36,586 nucleotides of DNA, taken from NCBI GenBank assembly GCA_019411365.1, contig DXQT01000016.1, forward strand, positions 19,248 through 55,833, written 5' to 3'. Of the stretch, positions 8,564 through 17,482 are shown piece by piece; position 1 is the first letter of the stretch; each line of letters starts with the position of its first letter. The notes beneath the pieces are model-generated. The model saw only the letters and a program-made list of their open reading frames with translations, was not told the origin of the DNA and did not search any database. The translations under genes and the position numbers were made by a program. This DNA comes from Roseburia sp. GTDB lineage: Bacteria; Bacillota_A; Clostridia; Lachnospirales; Lachnospiraceae.

Positions 8564-11134
8564 TCAAGCTTGCGAATAATCCGTAACCCACGAATCGCAC
8601 AGTGACCGTACCCAGATCTTAGGCATGCCTTCCACGCACTCCGGCAGAATAGCCATAATCTCATAAGGTTCCTTTCCGGTCAGATGCATAAAATTATCCG
8701 ACCAGACCAGATCCACATCGCTCTCCACCGAGACAAAAAATGCCGGAACATCTGATTTTAACTGCAGTGTCAACAGATTTCCCTCTCTTTTTGCATCGAA
8801 CGTGATCTCTGCTTTTTCGATCTGCATATGTTTATACGGTTTTGGCATTTCCACCTGGCGGCTCACAGTTCCATCAGAATGTGTAAATACCGCCTCCACA
8901 AAGACCTCGCTTTCTCTGCCCTCTATCACTTCTTTCAAAGATACCGGTTCCATGGCTTCCACGGACAATGGTGCACACTCTGTGCGCTGTGAAGTTTCAA
9001 ACAGCACTTCCCCACGCATATTTTTCACAAAAACCGTGACATCAGACGACACCTCCTGCATCGTCTCATTTTGCAGATAAGGCGTATAAACAGCATCCGC
9101 AGATACCTTTAAACTGCCGAGCACATCCGCATAAAAATGTCTCGAAAAATACTGCAGTGCTTTCCATCTTCCAAAGTAATCGATACTTGCCCAGGATGCG
9201 ACCGGCCAGTTATCGTTCAACTGCCAGTAAATTGCACCCATGCAGCGTCCCCTGTTTCTGCGCCAGTGCTCCACACCGCTCTTGATTGCGATCGCCTGCA
9301 GCACCTGGCTGATATAGATCAGACTCTCAAAATCTTTTGGATATAAAAAGTTCTCCGCAATGTAATGCAGAATCTTCGCATTTGCAGAACCGTTTTTCTG
9401 ATGACTTTCCATAACTTCTGAAAAGATATTGCGATCCTTAGGCAGGGTAAATGTGTCGATCGTCTTTTTGCATGGAAACGACTGGAATCCAAATTCCGAA
9501 CAGAATCTGAAATAGTAATTTTCATAGTCGGAAAACGGCTTTTCTCCATGCCATACATCCCAGTAATGACGATCCCCGACATCATCACTGTCCGGGTCTT
9601 TAAAATTACCGCCGGATGACGGAGATGACGGCCAGTAAAACGTCACATCATCCTCGCTCTTTAAGGCTTCCGGGATCAGTTTTTCAAACATGGTCAGGTA
9701 ATCCTGTTTTAACGTATCCGAATGATCATTAAAACCGCCCCAGTGGTCCCATGCTGATTCCATCTCATTGTTACCGCACCAGAGTCCAAGACTTGCATGA
9801 TGTCTCAACCTTCCCGCATTATCCTTCGTTTCTTCTATAATGCTCTCCCGCAGTTTCTCCGTCAGCTCATAGACATTGCAGGCATACATAAAATCCTGCC
9901 ATACGATCAGACCATGTTCATCACAGTAATCATAGAAAACATCCGCCGGATAATAACCGCCGCCCCAGATGCGGATGCAGTTAAAATGACATGCCACTGC
10001 CGTATCTAACAACTCATAAATGCGCTCCGGAGTAATTTTTGAATAAATACAGTCTTCCGGAATATAGTCTGCACCTTTTGCAAAAATCTTTACCCCATTG
10101 ATGCAAAAAGCAAATTCCTCGCCCCATGCATCCTTTTCCTGGCTGACCGTCAATGTGCGCAGACCAATGCGCAGTTCTTTTGCATCCAGAAATTCTCCGC
10201 CCAGAAAAAGTTCCGCACGCACCGTATAAAGCGGCTGTGCACCGTATCCGTTCGGCCACCAGAGTTTCGGATCTTCAACCAGACATTTTCCATCCGAAAA
10301 AGAAATCTGTTTTCCATCCGGTGTCTGCAGCGTGATTTTTACCTCAAGATTATCTGCATTCTCTGCCAGTGTCGAATCATTGTTTCCCACACTTTCTTTC
10401 AATATCCGGGCATTACTTTCCGCACTCTGTGGCAATACCAGATACTCAGCTTCCGCAATTTCACCGTCCTGTGCCTTTTCCGGCAACATCACTTTTGTTT
10501 CTGCCGACAGAAAAACTTTTCCATCTATGTGTTCCTGTCTGATATGCAGATCAGACAGTTCTGCCTTCTCATAGCTGTCAATAAAAATATCACGCCAGAT
10601 CCCCATATCCGGTAACTGTGGACCCCAGTCCCAGCCAAACATGGAATGTGCTTTCCGGATATACTGATTTCCTTCCATCGCACCGCATGCCGTGTAATGA
10701 ATCTCTTTTCCCGCTGCCGGCACATGTTCGTTTACATATGCGATTGCAGAATGGATTTTCACTGTGATATTGTTTGTCCCGTTTTTCAGGACATTTGTGC
10801 ACAGAATCCGGTAACGAAGGTGCATGTTATCCACATGCTTTATCAGCATGCCGTTGATAAAAATATCTGCCACCGTGTCGATTCCGTCACAGCAGAGTGC
10901 ATACACTCTTCCCTCTTCTTTTTTCAGTTCAAATTCCCTTGAAAAAATAAAATCATTTTTCAGCAGCTCTCTTGTCGGGTACTCATTCATCCGGTAAAAT
11001 GGATCTTCAAGTAAACCGTGTTCTGTCAGCCCGGAAAGTACTGAACCCGGAATCTCCACCGGGCAGAGCAGTGTTTCATCCGCTTTTTTTAACTGCCAGG
11101 TACCATTTAAATAAAATTTTTCATGTTGTGCCAT
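8564..11134 (-). CDS. GH2 beta-mannosidase
   Basis: An 856-residue glycoside hydrolase family 2 enzyme that removes terminal beta-mannose from mannan or N-glycan-derived oligosaccharides. The N-terminal sugar-binding jelly roll opens with FYLNGTWQLKKADE, and GWDWGPQLPDMGIWRD is typical of beta-mannosidases. The catalytic TIM barrel carries RIWGGGYY, the acid/base motif WCGNNE (Glu about 457) and the nucleophile motif CSEFGFQSFP (Glu about 547). C-terminal Ig-like domains follow. No signal peptide is seen, so it acts inside the cell on imported oligosaccharides. Start 11134 is preferred to 11155 because ATGGAGA lies just upstream. No sugar transporter lies next to it, so it is an isolated glycan gene here. 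Confidence 0.93.
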   Translation of the reverse strand: MAQHEKFYLNGTWQLKKADETLLCPVEIPGSVLSGLTEHGLLEDPFYRMNEYPTRELLKNDFIFSREFELKKEEGRVYALCCDGIDTVADIFINGMLIKHVDNMHLRYRILCTNVLKNGTNNITVKIHSAIAYVNEHVPAAGKEIHYTACGAMEGNQYIRKAHSMFGWDWGPQLPDMGIWRDIFIDSYEKAELSDLHIRQEHIDGKVFLSAETKVMLPEKAQDGEIAEAEYLVLPQSAESNARILKESVGNNDSTLAENADNLEVKITLQTPDGKQISFSDGKCLVEDPKLWWPNGYGAQPLYTVRAELFLGGEFLDAKELRIGLRTLTVSQEKDAWGEEFAFCINGVKIFAKGADYIPEDCIYSKITPERIYELLDTAVACHFNCIRIWGGGYYPADVFYDYCDEHGLIVWQDFMYACNVYELTEKLRESIIEETKDNAGRLRHHASLGLWCGNNEMESAWDHWGGFNDHSDTLKQDYLTMFEKLIPEALKSEDDVTFYWPSSPSSGGNFKDPDSDDVGDRHYWDVWHGEKPFSDYENYYFRFCSEFGFQSFPCKKTIDTFTLPKDRNIFSEVMESHQKNGSANAKILHYIAENFLYPKDFESLIYISQVLQAIAIKSGVEHWRRNRGRCMGAIYWQLNDNWPVASWASIDYFGRWKALQYFSRHFYADVLGSLKVSADAVYTPYLQNETMQEVSSDVTVFVKNMRGEVLFETSQRTECAPLSVEAMEPVSLKEVIEGRESEVFVEAVFTHSDGTVSRQVEMPKPYKHMQIEKAEITFDAKREGNLLTLQLKSDVPAFFVSVESDVDLVWSDNFMHLTGKEPYEIMAILPECVEGMPKIWVRSLCDSWVTDYSQA

Positions 11135-11257
11135 AAATATTCTCCATTCCTGCATTTTTATTCATCATAATAAAATGATCTGTCAAACATACATTCCATT
11201 ATTTGTATCTCAAATTCCTGTATGCCATAGAAGCTGTTTGTTCTGCTTACCTGTTGT

Positions 11258-11287
11258 ATTATAACAAGGATCTTCTATAATTTCCAA
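11258..11287 (-). promoter_or_regulatory. Candidate promoter of the beta-mannosidase gene
   Basis: Minus-strand TATAAT (11258-11263) with TTGGAA (11282-11287) at 18 bp spacing, about 125 nt upstream of the start. The rest of the 11135-11306 gap holds a long AT-rich leader in which I see no other feature. Confidence 0.45.
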
Positions 11288-11306
11288 ATAAATCCGATCA
11301 AAAAAA

Positions 11307-11333
11307 TTAGGGAAGCCCATCCGACCTCCCTAA
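11307..11333 (-). terminator. Intrinsic terminator after the Ig-like fragment
   Basis: Arms TTAGGGA (11307-11313) and its complement (11327-11333) around a 13-nt loop. On the minus strand they are followed by TTTTTT. It lies 54 nt beyond the stop of the Big_2 fragment, suggesting it once ended that gene's transcript. Confidence 0.7.
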
Positions 11334-11386
11334 CTTATTTCTCATATAAAATGTTTGATTTCTATTTCCTGTTTTTCGATCAATAA

Positions 11387-11719
11387 TTACTTATTTGTCT
11401 TCAGTTTATATGTTTTTCCGAATTCGCCATAATATTTTTTAGAACCTGATTTCACAAATCCACGAACGCGGAACTTATACGTTGTCCCCTTCTTTAACTG
11501 TATAATGTTTGCAGATGAAAAATCAGATGCTACCGTCTTTACTTTATTCGGGAGTACAATAACAGTTATATTGCTGGTTACACCTTGTGATTTTACGGAA
11601 ATCTTACAGCTTCCCGGCGCTACTGCAACGATTTTTCCTTTTGATGAAACCTTTGCAACCGATGTTTTTGTTGACTTATATGTCAACATTTCGCAATTTG
11701 ACACCTCTATCAGAATCAC
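11387..11719 (-). pseudogene. Truncated Ig-like (Big_2) surface-protein fragment
   Basis: About 110 codons match the end of a cell-surface protein. A bacterial Ig-like group 2 segment (YKSTKTSVAKVSSKGKI, then APGSCKISVKSQG) is followed by a fibronectin-type tail (YKFRVRGFVKSGSKKYYG). There is no signal peptide, and the frame is preceded immediately by an in-frame TAA. The only upstream start is a GTG without a ribosome binding site. The 5' part of the gene therefore appears deleted, possibly when the adjacent ter genes arrived or rearranged. A retained terminator lies downstream. A functional small protein is unlikely but not excluded. Confidence 0.7.
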
Positions 11720-11815
11720 TTAAAATGAAATCCAGAGACTTATTAATTCATAACAATAGATTGCCCGCGGAGCGTACATTCTATTATTTTACTAAACGAT
11801 AAGGGGTTTTTTATT

Positions 11816-12538
11816 ATGGTAGATATTCCAATGAGATCCTCTGCTCCCGTCACCAGACAGACCGTCCTTTCCATCAACGAACGCAAAGTTGAGGGGGCAA
11901 AAACAACACGAACCATCACTTCGATCAATCACACGTCATCTCAGGCAGTATCAAACGCATCCACACCGGCGTCAAAACCTTTACCTCCACTGGTACATAT
12001 GGTGCAAAAAGGTCAGAAAACACCGCTGGAGAATTCCGGAAAGCTCACTTCCATAAAGGCATGTCTTGGATGGAATGTCAAAAATCCTGCCTGTGATGTG
12101 GATGTATCCGCATTTTTGCTCGGCTCATCCGGTAAAGTGATCGGTGATTCCTGGTTTGTCTTTTACGGGCAGACCGAAAGCCCGGATCACAGCACGGTTT
12201 TCCACGCTGACGGCGGCGCAGACCGCGAGATCATTTCCGTGGATTTTACCAGATTAGATCCATCCGTTGCCAGAATCGTATTTGTGCTGACGATCAATGA
12301 AGCATTTGAAAAAAATCTGAATTTCGGAATGCTTGAGGATGCGTATATCCGTATTATGGATCCTGCCGGCACCGAGCTGGTCAGCTTTAAAATGGATGAA
12401 TACTATACGAACGTGACATCCATGATGATCGGTGAACTGTATCTGCATAACGGCGCATGGAAATTTAATGCCATCGGAAACGGCGTGGCAAAAGATCTCG
12501 CAGGACTGTGCGGTTTGTACGGCGTTCAGGTTATTTAA
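11816..12538 (+). CDS. TerD-family protein with N-terminal extension
   Basis: A 240-residue TerD-domain protein. The first about 60 residues are a Ser/Thr/Pro-rich, probably disordered extension. The TerD beta-sandwich starts near VQKGQKTPL and contains KACLGWNVK, CDVDVSAFLLG and the terminal GELYLHNGAWKFNAIGNG. TerD proteins bind Ca2+ and act in tellurite, phage and general stress responses. The acidic GDDEQI-type ligand loop of the other TerD genes here is replaced by GGADREII, so metal binding may be weakened. Start 11816 has AAGGGG upstream. It is 31 nt from the AIM24 gene and forms a two-gene plus-strand operon converging on the main Ter operon. Confidence 0.9.
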   Translation: MVDIPMRSSAPVTRQTVLSINERKVEGAKTTRTITSINHTSSQAVSNASTPASKPLPPLVHMVQKGQKTPLENSGKLTSIKACLGWNVKNPACDVDVSAFLLGSSGKVIGDSWFVFYGQTESPDHSTVFHADGGADREIISVDFTRLDPSVARIVFVLTINEAFEKNLNFGMLEDAYIRIMDPAGTELVSFKMDEYYTNVTSMMIGELYLHNGAWKFNAIGNGVAKDLAGLCGLYGVQVI

Positions 12539-12569
12539 ACAAAGGATTAGATTTTGGAGGAAATTTGTT

Positions 12570-13274
12570 ATGTTAACATTTGAAACAGTAAACGAACTTA
12601 CTTTAAAGGTTACCTGCACTGGCAGTGATGTACTCTTTACAAAAGCAGGTGCATTTATCGCCGGAGAAAATGCCGGTGGAAAGAATTACAAATTTGAAAA
12701 AGTCTTGCTTGGACCGCAGAATAATATCGGGCAGGCTCTGCTTGGTCAGCTTGCACGAAGAGTGACCGGAGAAAATCTCCCACTTATGAAGGTAACTTTA
12801 AATGGTGATTCTGTTACATATTACGCAAATTATGGTCAGCATGTTGTGGTCTATCACTTAGAGCAGGGGGAAACTATCTCAGTGGAATCCGAAAATATTC
12901 TCGCTTTCTCCCAGGATTGTGATTACAGTGTCCGTTTTATCGGTGTCGGTGTGCTTTCCCAGAAAGGTCTTGCAACTTCCACTCTGATTGCACGTGGAAA
13001 AGATGCATATGTTGCTGTGCTTTGTGACGGCAACCCGATCGTTTTAAGCAATGTGATGTCTCAGGATACGATCTCTGTTGATCCGGACGCTGTTGTATGC
13101 TGGGTTGGAAATGGACATTGTGATCCGCAGGTGACGGCTGATATTTCGTGGAAAACGTTTATCGGACAGGCTTCCGGGGAGTCTTACCAGTTTGAGTGGC
13201 ATGGGAATTGTCCGGTTACAGTGATTATTCAGCCTTCGGAGAGGAAGGGCGGAATCAGTGTGAGTATGGATTAG
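12570..13274 (+). CDS. AIM24-family protein
   Basis: A 234-residue member of the AIM24 (formerly DUF124) family, a beta-helix/TRAP-like fold with no established enzyme activity. Features include LTLKVTCTGSDVLFTKAGAFIAG at the N-terminus, and the glycine-rich VRFIGVGVLSQKG and internally repeated beta strands. The annotated frame extends upstream, but the start at 12570 has GGAGG 9 nt ahead and begins in the usual way. It sits 31 nt after a TerD gene, a neighbourhood in which AIM24 proteins are often reported. No membrane helices or signal peptide. A scaffold or membrane-associated stress role is inferred from context only. Confidence 0.85.
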   Translation: MLTFETVNELTLKVTCTGSDVLFTKAGAFIAGENAGGKNYKFEKVLLGPQNNIGQALLGQLARRVTGENLPLMKVTLNGDSVTYYANYGQHVVVYHLEQGETISVESENILAFSQDCDYSVRFIGVGVLSQKGLATSTLIARGKDAYVAVLCDGNPIVLSNVMSQDTISVDPDAVVCWVGNGHCDPQVTADISWKTFIGQASGESYQFEWHGNCPVTVIIQPSERKGGISVSMD

Positions 13275-13299
13275 TGGCTGGCACTTTACCTCACATACC

Positions 13300-13368
13300 A
13301 AAAACGGAGTCTGTTGCAAGTGGTATTATCCTGTATGAATAATACCTGCTGCAACAGACTCCGTTTTT
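13300..13368. terminator. Shared bidirectional terminator inside the HAD gene end
   Basis: A perfect 19-bp inverted repeat (13300-13318 with 13350-13368) encloses a second perfect 8-bp repeat (13322-13329 with 13339-13346). A-run and T-run edges allow termination on both strands. It serves the plus-strand TerD-AIM24 transcript and the minus-strand Ter operon. The HAD stop codon (13326-13328) lies inside it, so the last 14 or so codons of that gene form part of the hairpin. Confidence 0.85.
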
Positions 13369-14132
13369 ATTTTTATAACTTTTTCTAATAGGGCATCGGA
13401 AAATATTTTTTTCGATGTCATTTCCTCTATTTTTTTCCGGGCTCCGGATGTTTTCGGGATTTCATATTTTTGTGTGAATCCAGATGGGACAAGTCCGCGG
13501 TCGGCGGTCGATAGCATGGGGATATCAAAGGTGCTGTCTCCGGCGGCAATTACAAACTCTGGTTTTAGTTTTTCTCTGAGTCGGTCTACTGCCGTTCCTT
13601 TATTCAGGGTTTGCGGTACTACATATACTTTTTCACCGTTGGAAAAGACATCTACATATTTTGTATCGAGAGATGTTTTTAAATCATTTACAACTGTTTC
13701 GGGATCATTGCATTTTGTAAAGATAAACAGCTTTTCAATGTATCGGAGTTCAAATTTTCTGCGTGGTTCCCGCTCTAACAGTTCCATGGCAAGGTTCATT
13801 TCTTCCCTGCTATCCGACACCAGATGCAGGGAGTCCTGATACCATGCTTCATCCGGCACACCATTTACCAGAAGAACACCACCGTTGCAGACCAATGCAT
13901 ATGGAAATGGTCCGATTCCCAGATCAATGCGCTGATATTGTTCCAACGTCCTAGTGGTCGTTGGAACAATGAGCATTTCATTTTTTACGAGCTGCAGGAG
14001 ATGATATGTTTCCTCTGTGATGTAAGATATTTCTCTTCCCTGATAGAGTTCCACATTTCGCTTCCGCGGCCCGATGTCATGTTTATAGGAATAGATGAGT
14101 GTATTATCCAAATCGGTATGAAAGGCGATCAT
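13326..14132 (-). CDS. HAD-superfamily phosphatase of the Ter biosynthetic set
   Basis: A 268-residue HAD hydrolase of the Cof/sucrose-phosphatase-like class. Motif I is HTDLDNTLI with nucleophile Asp7 and acid/base Asp9, motif II lies at VPTTTRT, and motif IV is AAGDSTFDIPML near residue 197. A cap domain occupies the middle. The enzyme should dephosphorylate a small metabolite. HAD phosphatases are a stated component of Ter-linked gene sets with phosphoribosyltransferases and a C-C lyase, all found within 12 kb here, so a role in that pathway is a fair inference. Its ATG overlaps the ATPase stop by 4 nt (ATGA), which implies coupling. The substrate is unknown. Confidence 0.88.
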   Translation of the reverse strand: MIAFHTDLDNTLIYSYKHDIGPRKRNVELYQGREISYITEETYHLLQLVKNEMLIVPTTTRTLEQYQRIDLGIGPFPYALVCNGGVLLVNGVPDEAWYQDSLHLVSDSREEMNLAMELLEREPRRKFELRYIEKLFIFTKCNDPETVVNDLKTSLDTKYVDVFSNGEKVYVVPQTLNKGTAVDRLREKLKPEFVIAAGDSTFDIPMLSTADRGLVPSGFTQKYEIPKTSGARKKIEEMTSKKIFSDALLEKVIKIKTESVAAGIIHTG

Positions 14133-16765
14133 TTTTTCGAAACAATGGCTTTTCTTACCATATCAACCGGGATAATGAGCACTGCTAACAGCATGGAAAC
14201 AAATAATGCTTTTGCATTCAATGTCGTTGTGCTGAATACCTGACCACCAATCTCAATGATGATGGTCTGAAGTATAAAGATCACACCCATAACAATGATA
14301 AAATTCTTGTTCTCTTCAATGTGTTCAAATACATTAAATCTCTCAGATCTGGTATTTAAGCTGTTAAAAATGATTGAATAAATGAAAAAAGCAAACATAA
14401 ATGTTTTTTCATATAATTCCGGATCCGCGCAGCCTGCCGGTGTTACAAAATCTGTAATCCCACCAATGTTTTCCAGGATCAGGATGGAGCCAAGTGTGAT
14501 AAATACAGAGCTTGTTCCGATTGCAGATTTAATATAAGTTGTTAAAATGTTATCTTTTCTGAGTGCCGGTTTTTCATTCATGTATCGGTCGAGAATCGGC
14601 TCTCCGCCAAATGCCATGGCTGCCAAAGTATCCATGATCAGATTGATCCATAAAATCTGGACAATGGAGAATGGCTCGGTCCATCCCAGGATCGGCGCAA
14701 TAATGTTCATCAACAGGGTACTGATATTGACGGTCAGCTGGAAGATTAAGAATTTACCAACTGATTTTGACATTGTTCTACTGTTCAATACGCAGTCCTT
14801 AATGGAAGTCAAACTGTTATTTAAGATGACAACGTCACCTGCCTCCTGTGCAACTGCTGTACCGTCTCCCATGGCAAATCCGATATCTGCCTGTTTTAAT
14901 GCCGGTGCATCATTAACACCGTCTCCGGTCATACCGCAGACATTATCAAGCTGCTGTGAAATAGAAACAAGTCTCTTTTTATCAAGCGGTTTTGCCCTGC
15001 TCACCACGCGGAGATTCGGAAGTTTTTTCTTTAACTCTTCATCTGACATCTGCTCTAACTCTTCATGTGTGAGAACAACATCGTTCTGCTCGTCTTTTAA
15101 GATACCAGCTTCCTTTGCGATGGCAACTGCTGTTTCCTCCGCATCACCGGTTACCATGACAACCTGGATACCGGCATTGTTTAAAATCTCAACTGTCTCA
15201 ACCGCATCGGTTCTTACGTTATCTCTTAAGCAGAGCACTGCCATCAGAACTGTTTTTCCATCTGCGATTTTGGCAACAGAAAGCAATTTCATCGTTCTCT
15301 TTGCCTGAGCGAGCATCTGATCTTCCACAGCTTTTTTATCTGCTGCAGTAAATTCTTTTTCTTCACCGGATGGAAGCATATAATGTGTTACTTTATCAAT
15401 GATGTTTTCGGTTGCACCTTTCCAGTAAACCAGTCCGTTTTTCAATGTAACGGTAGCGCATTTCTTTTCCGAATCAAATCCGCTGATGTCAGCGACTTTA
15501 TCCGGATCGTTTTTCGAATCATCATAGCCATGCTCTAGGGCATATCCCAAAAGAGCCCTGTCCATGTTATTACTTCCGATTGGCTTTCCTTCGGATACTT
15601 TTGCAAGGTTGTTTAATGTAATTGCCTCAATAAATTCCTGACTCGGAATATGTTCTGCGATTTTACCGTCACCGGTGATAAATTCTACTAAAGATAAATT
15701 ACCCTGTGTAATCGTTCCTGTTTTATCACTAAATAAAACATTCATATATGCAGAATCGGAAAATGCTGCCTTGTGGCTGACAAGAATATTTTTCTTGTAC
15801 ATGGACTCTGTGTTCATGGACTGCACCAGACTGTTCATCATCGGAAGACCTTCCGGCACTGCCATGATAACGATAGATGCCATCAACATAACTGCCTCTG
15901 CAACCAAAAGCAGAACATAAACAACTGTGATTGGTTCATCCGTACGGATCAGGTTCAGTACAACATCTAATACGCCTGCAATGGCAGCCGCGGACACACC
16001 AAGTTTACCGATACCGGCAGCTACCACTTCCAGTTTCAGGCTTGAAGTATCTTTTCTCTCGTCCTCTTCATTATCATCCGTCAGAGCCTTGTTGATCTTT
16101 CCAAGTTCGGATGCATCACCGATGACGGTTGCAACCATATACCCTTCACCGGAGGTCACTACTGATCCCATAAATACTTTATTTGCAGATGCATAATCTG
16201 TAGATTCCGCTTCATCAAGATTATCAGCAGCCGTTTTATTCTCATCTCTTGACTCACCGTTTAATGCAGCCTGTGAAACTTTGATGTGTCCTTCAAATAA
16301 CACACCGTCGGTCGGTACCTTATCACCAGCCTGAACGAGGATCGTATCACCTTTTACAATCTCACTGGTAAGGATATTGACCAGTTTTCCATTTCTCATG
16401 ACTTTTGCATAAGTCTTGTTGTATTCTTCCTGTAATGCCTCACTTCTGGAACTGTTGCGGTACTCGGATAATGTACTGAATCCGGTTGCCAGTGCGATTG
16501 CTAAAACAATACTTATGATCTCAACAACATCATTTTCTCCCGCTAATGCCGGTACAAATACACCGATAACGGAAATAACGATTTTCATGACCAGTGCTGC
16601 ACATAATACTTTGATCCAAATGTCATCAAATGCTCCGATGAACATTGACCACAGTGATTCTGTCTCTTTTTTTGCAAGAGCATTTGTTCCAAAATCCTGT
16701 TTGCTCTTGTTTACCTGTGAGTCTGACAGACCTCTCATCAGCTCTTCTTTATTTATGTTACTCAT
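14129..16765 (-). CDS. Ca2+-transporting P-type ATPase (P2 type)
   Basis: An 878-residue P-type ATPase. The phosphorylation site SDKTGTITQ has Asp at 347. The actuator loop reads NGES (169-172) instead of TGES. M4 has VPEGLP (about 303-308), the hinge is MTGDGVNDAPALKQADIGFAMG, and M6 has NLIMDTLAA. The M4 and M6 signatures are those of Ca2+ pumps of the PMCA/PMR1 type. It should expel Ca2+ from the cytosol at the cost of ATP. Its place between TerD and HAD genes with 37-nt and 4-nt junctions makes it part of the Ter operon, where it may set the Ca2+ level that TerD proteins sense. Replacement of TerC by this pump is inference. Confidence 0.93.
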   Translation of the reverse strand: MSNINKEELMRGLSDSQVNKSKQDFGTNALAKKETESLWSMFIGAFDDIWIKVLCAALVMKIVISVIGVFVPALAGENDVVEIISIVLAIALATGFSTLSEYRNSSRSEALQEEYNKTYAKVMRNGKLVNILTSEIVKGDTILVQAGDKVPTDGVLFEGHIKVSQAALNGESRDENKTAADNLDEAESTDYASANKVFMGSVVTSGEGYMVATVIGDASELGKINKALTDDNEEDERKDTSSLKLEVVAAGIGKLGVSAAAIAGVLDVVLNLIRTDEPITVVYVLLLVAEAVMLMASIVIMAVPEGLPMMNSLVQSMNTESMYKKNILVSHKAAFSDSAYMNVLFSDKTGTITQGNLSLVEFITGDGKIAEHIPSQEFIEAITLNNLAKVSEGKPIGSNNMDRALLGYALEHGYDDSKNDPDKVADISGFDSEKKCATVTLKNGLVYWKGATENIIDKVTHYMLPSGEEKEFTAADKKAVEDQMLAQAKRTMKLLSVAKIADGKTVLMAVLCLRDNVRTDAVETVEILNNAGIQVVMVTGDAEETAVAIAKEAGILKDEQNDVVLTHEELEQMSDEELKKKLPNLRVVSRAKPLDKKRLVSISQQLDNVCGMTGDGVNDAPALKQADIGFAMGDGTAVAQEAGDVVILNNSLTSIKDCVLNSRTMSKSVGKFLIFQLTVNISTLLMNIIAPILGWTEPFSIVQILWINLIMDTLAAMAFGGEPILDRYMNEKPALRKDNILTTYIKSAIGTSSVFITLGSILILENIGGITDFVTPAGCADPELYEKTFMFAFFIYSIIFNSLNTRSERFNVFEHIEENKNFIIVMGVIFILQTIIIEIGGQVFSTTTLNAKALFVSMLLAVLIIPVDMVRKAIVSKK

Positions 16766-16802
16766 TTTGGGTAGTTAACCTCCTCTAATGTATCAATCTT
16801 TT

Positions 16803-17417
16803 TTATACAAATCTTCTGCTCAGTTCTCCCAGTCCCGGGTCATTTGTACCCTGGCCAACAGCGCTGAACTTCCATTCTCCGTTATGTCTGTACACTTCTC
16901 CAAATATCATTGCCGTCATACCGGAATAATTTTCAGTCAGGTTGTACTTGCACATTTCATTATTGTTTCTTGCATCAACTAAACGGATGAATGCATTCTC
17001 AATCATGCCAAAATGCTGATGTCTCTGAACCGCCTGATAAATATTTACAACGATTACGATTTTGTCGTACTCCTGTGGTACTTTTGCAAGGTCGATCACG
17101 ATCTGCTCGTCATCTCCATCACCGGCTCCTGTCAGGTTGTCTCCCTGATGATTTACGGTACCTGATTTATGGTGCAAATTACCAAAATAAACGATGTCTG
17201 ATTTATCCACCAGTTTTCCATTCTTTAACATCAGTGCGGATGCATCACAGTCGATCGGCTGCTGCTTTGATCCGCCCCCGAATAAAGCACTTAAGAATCC
17301 ACCTCCGGATGAAGACTGCTGCACTTCATCCCATCCAAGACCGACAATAATCTTTGACAATCCTGCGTTATCTTTTGACAGACTGACCTTCTGTCCTTTC
17401 TGTAAACTAATTGACAT
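16803..17417 (-). CDS. TerD-family protein with Gly/Ser-rich insert
   Basis: A 204-residue TerD-domain protein. Start 17417 is chosen over 17444 because AAGGAGG lies 6 nt upstream. After GLGWDEV there is a Ser/Gly-rich loop with a small hydrophobic patch (SSSGGGFLSALFGGGSKQQ) that the 193-residue paralog lacks. The Ca2+-ligand features remain: CDASALML, GDNLTGAGDGDDEQIVIDL, and the end [18 protein letters not shown]. Such an insert resembles the longer TerD paralogs of other ter clusters and may add a partner- or membrane-binding site. It lies in the middle of the seven-gene operon, 65 nt after the next TerD gene. Confidence 0.92.
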   Translation of the reverse strand: MSISLQKGQKVSLSKDNAGLSKIIVGLGWDEVQQSSSGGGFLSALFGGGSKQQPIDCDASALMLKNGKLVDKSDIVYFGNLHHKSGTVNHQGDNLTGAGDGDDEQIVIDLAKVPQEYDKIVIVVNIYQAVQRHQHFGMIENAFIRLVDARNNNEMCKYNLTENYSGMTAMIFGEVYRHNGEWKFSAVGQGTNDPGLGELSRRFV

Positions 17418-17431
17418 TATAATCCTCCTTG

Positions 17432-17470
17432 TTTTGCGGAGCAAAATGCGAACCCTCTGGTGAGCAGAGG
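17432..17470 (-). promoter_or_regulatory. Paired hairpins between two terD genes
   Basis: Two small perfect stems lie in the 65-nt gap: TTTTGC/GCAAAA (17432-17437 with 17441-17446) and CCTCTG/CAGAGG (17454-17459 with 17465-17470). The first abuts the Shine-Dalgarno sequence of the downstream TerD gene. They could set mRNA processing or relative TerD levels; no T-tract follows, so full termination is unlikely. Confidence 0.45.
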
Positions 17471-17482
17471 ATTTTACTCCTC

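Noticed and set aside
8548..8570. Terminator for the beta-mannosidase gene
   Set aside because: A 9-bp imperfect inverted repeat overlaps the stop codon, but no T-tract follows on the minus strand, so the support is too weak to list.
14547..15308. A 253-codon plus-strand frame opposite the Ca2+ ATPase
   Set aside because: It is antisense to highly conserved P-type ATPase motifs, is Ser/Thr/Phe-rich as expected for a shadow frame, and has no ribosome binding site.
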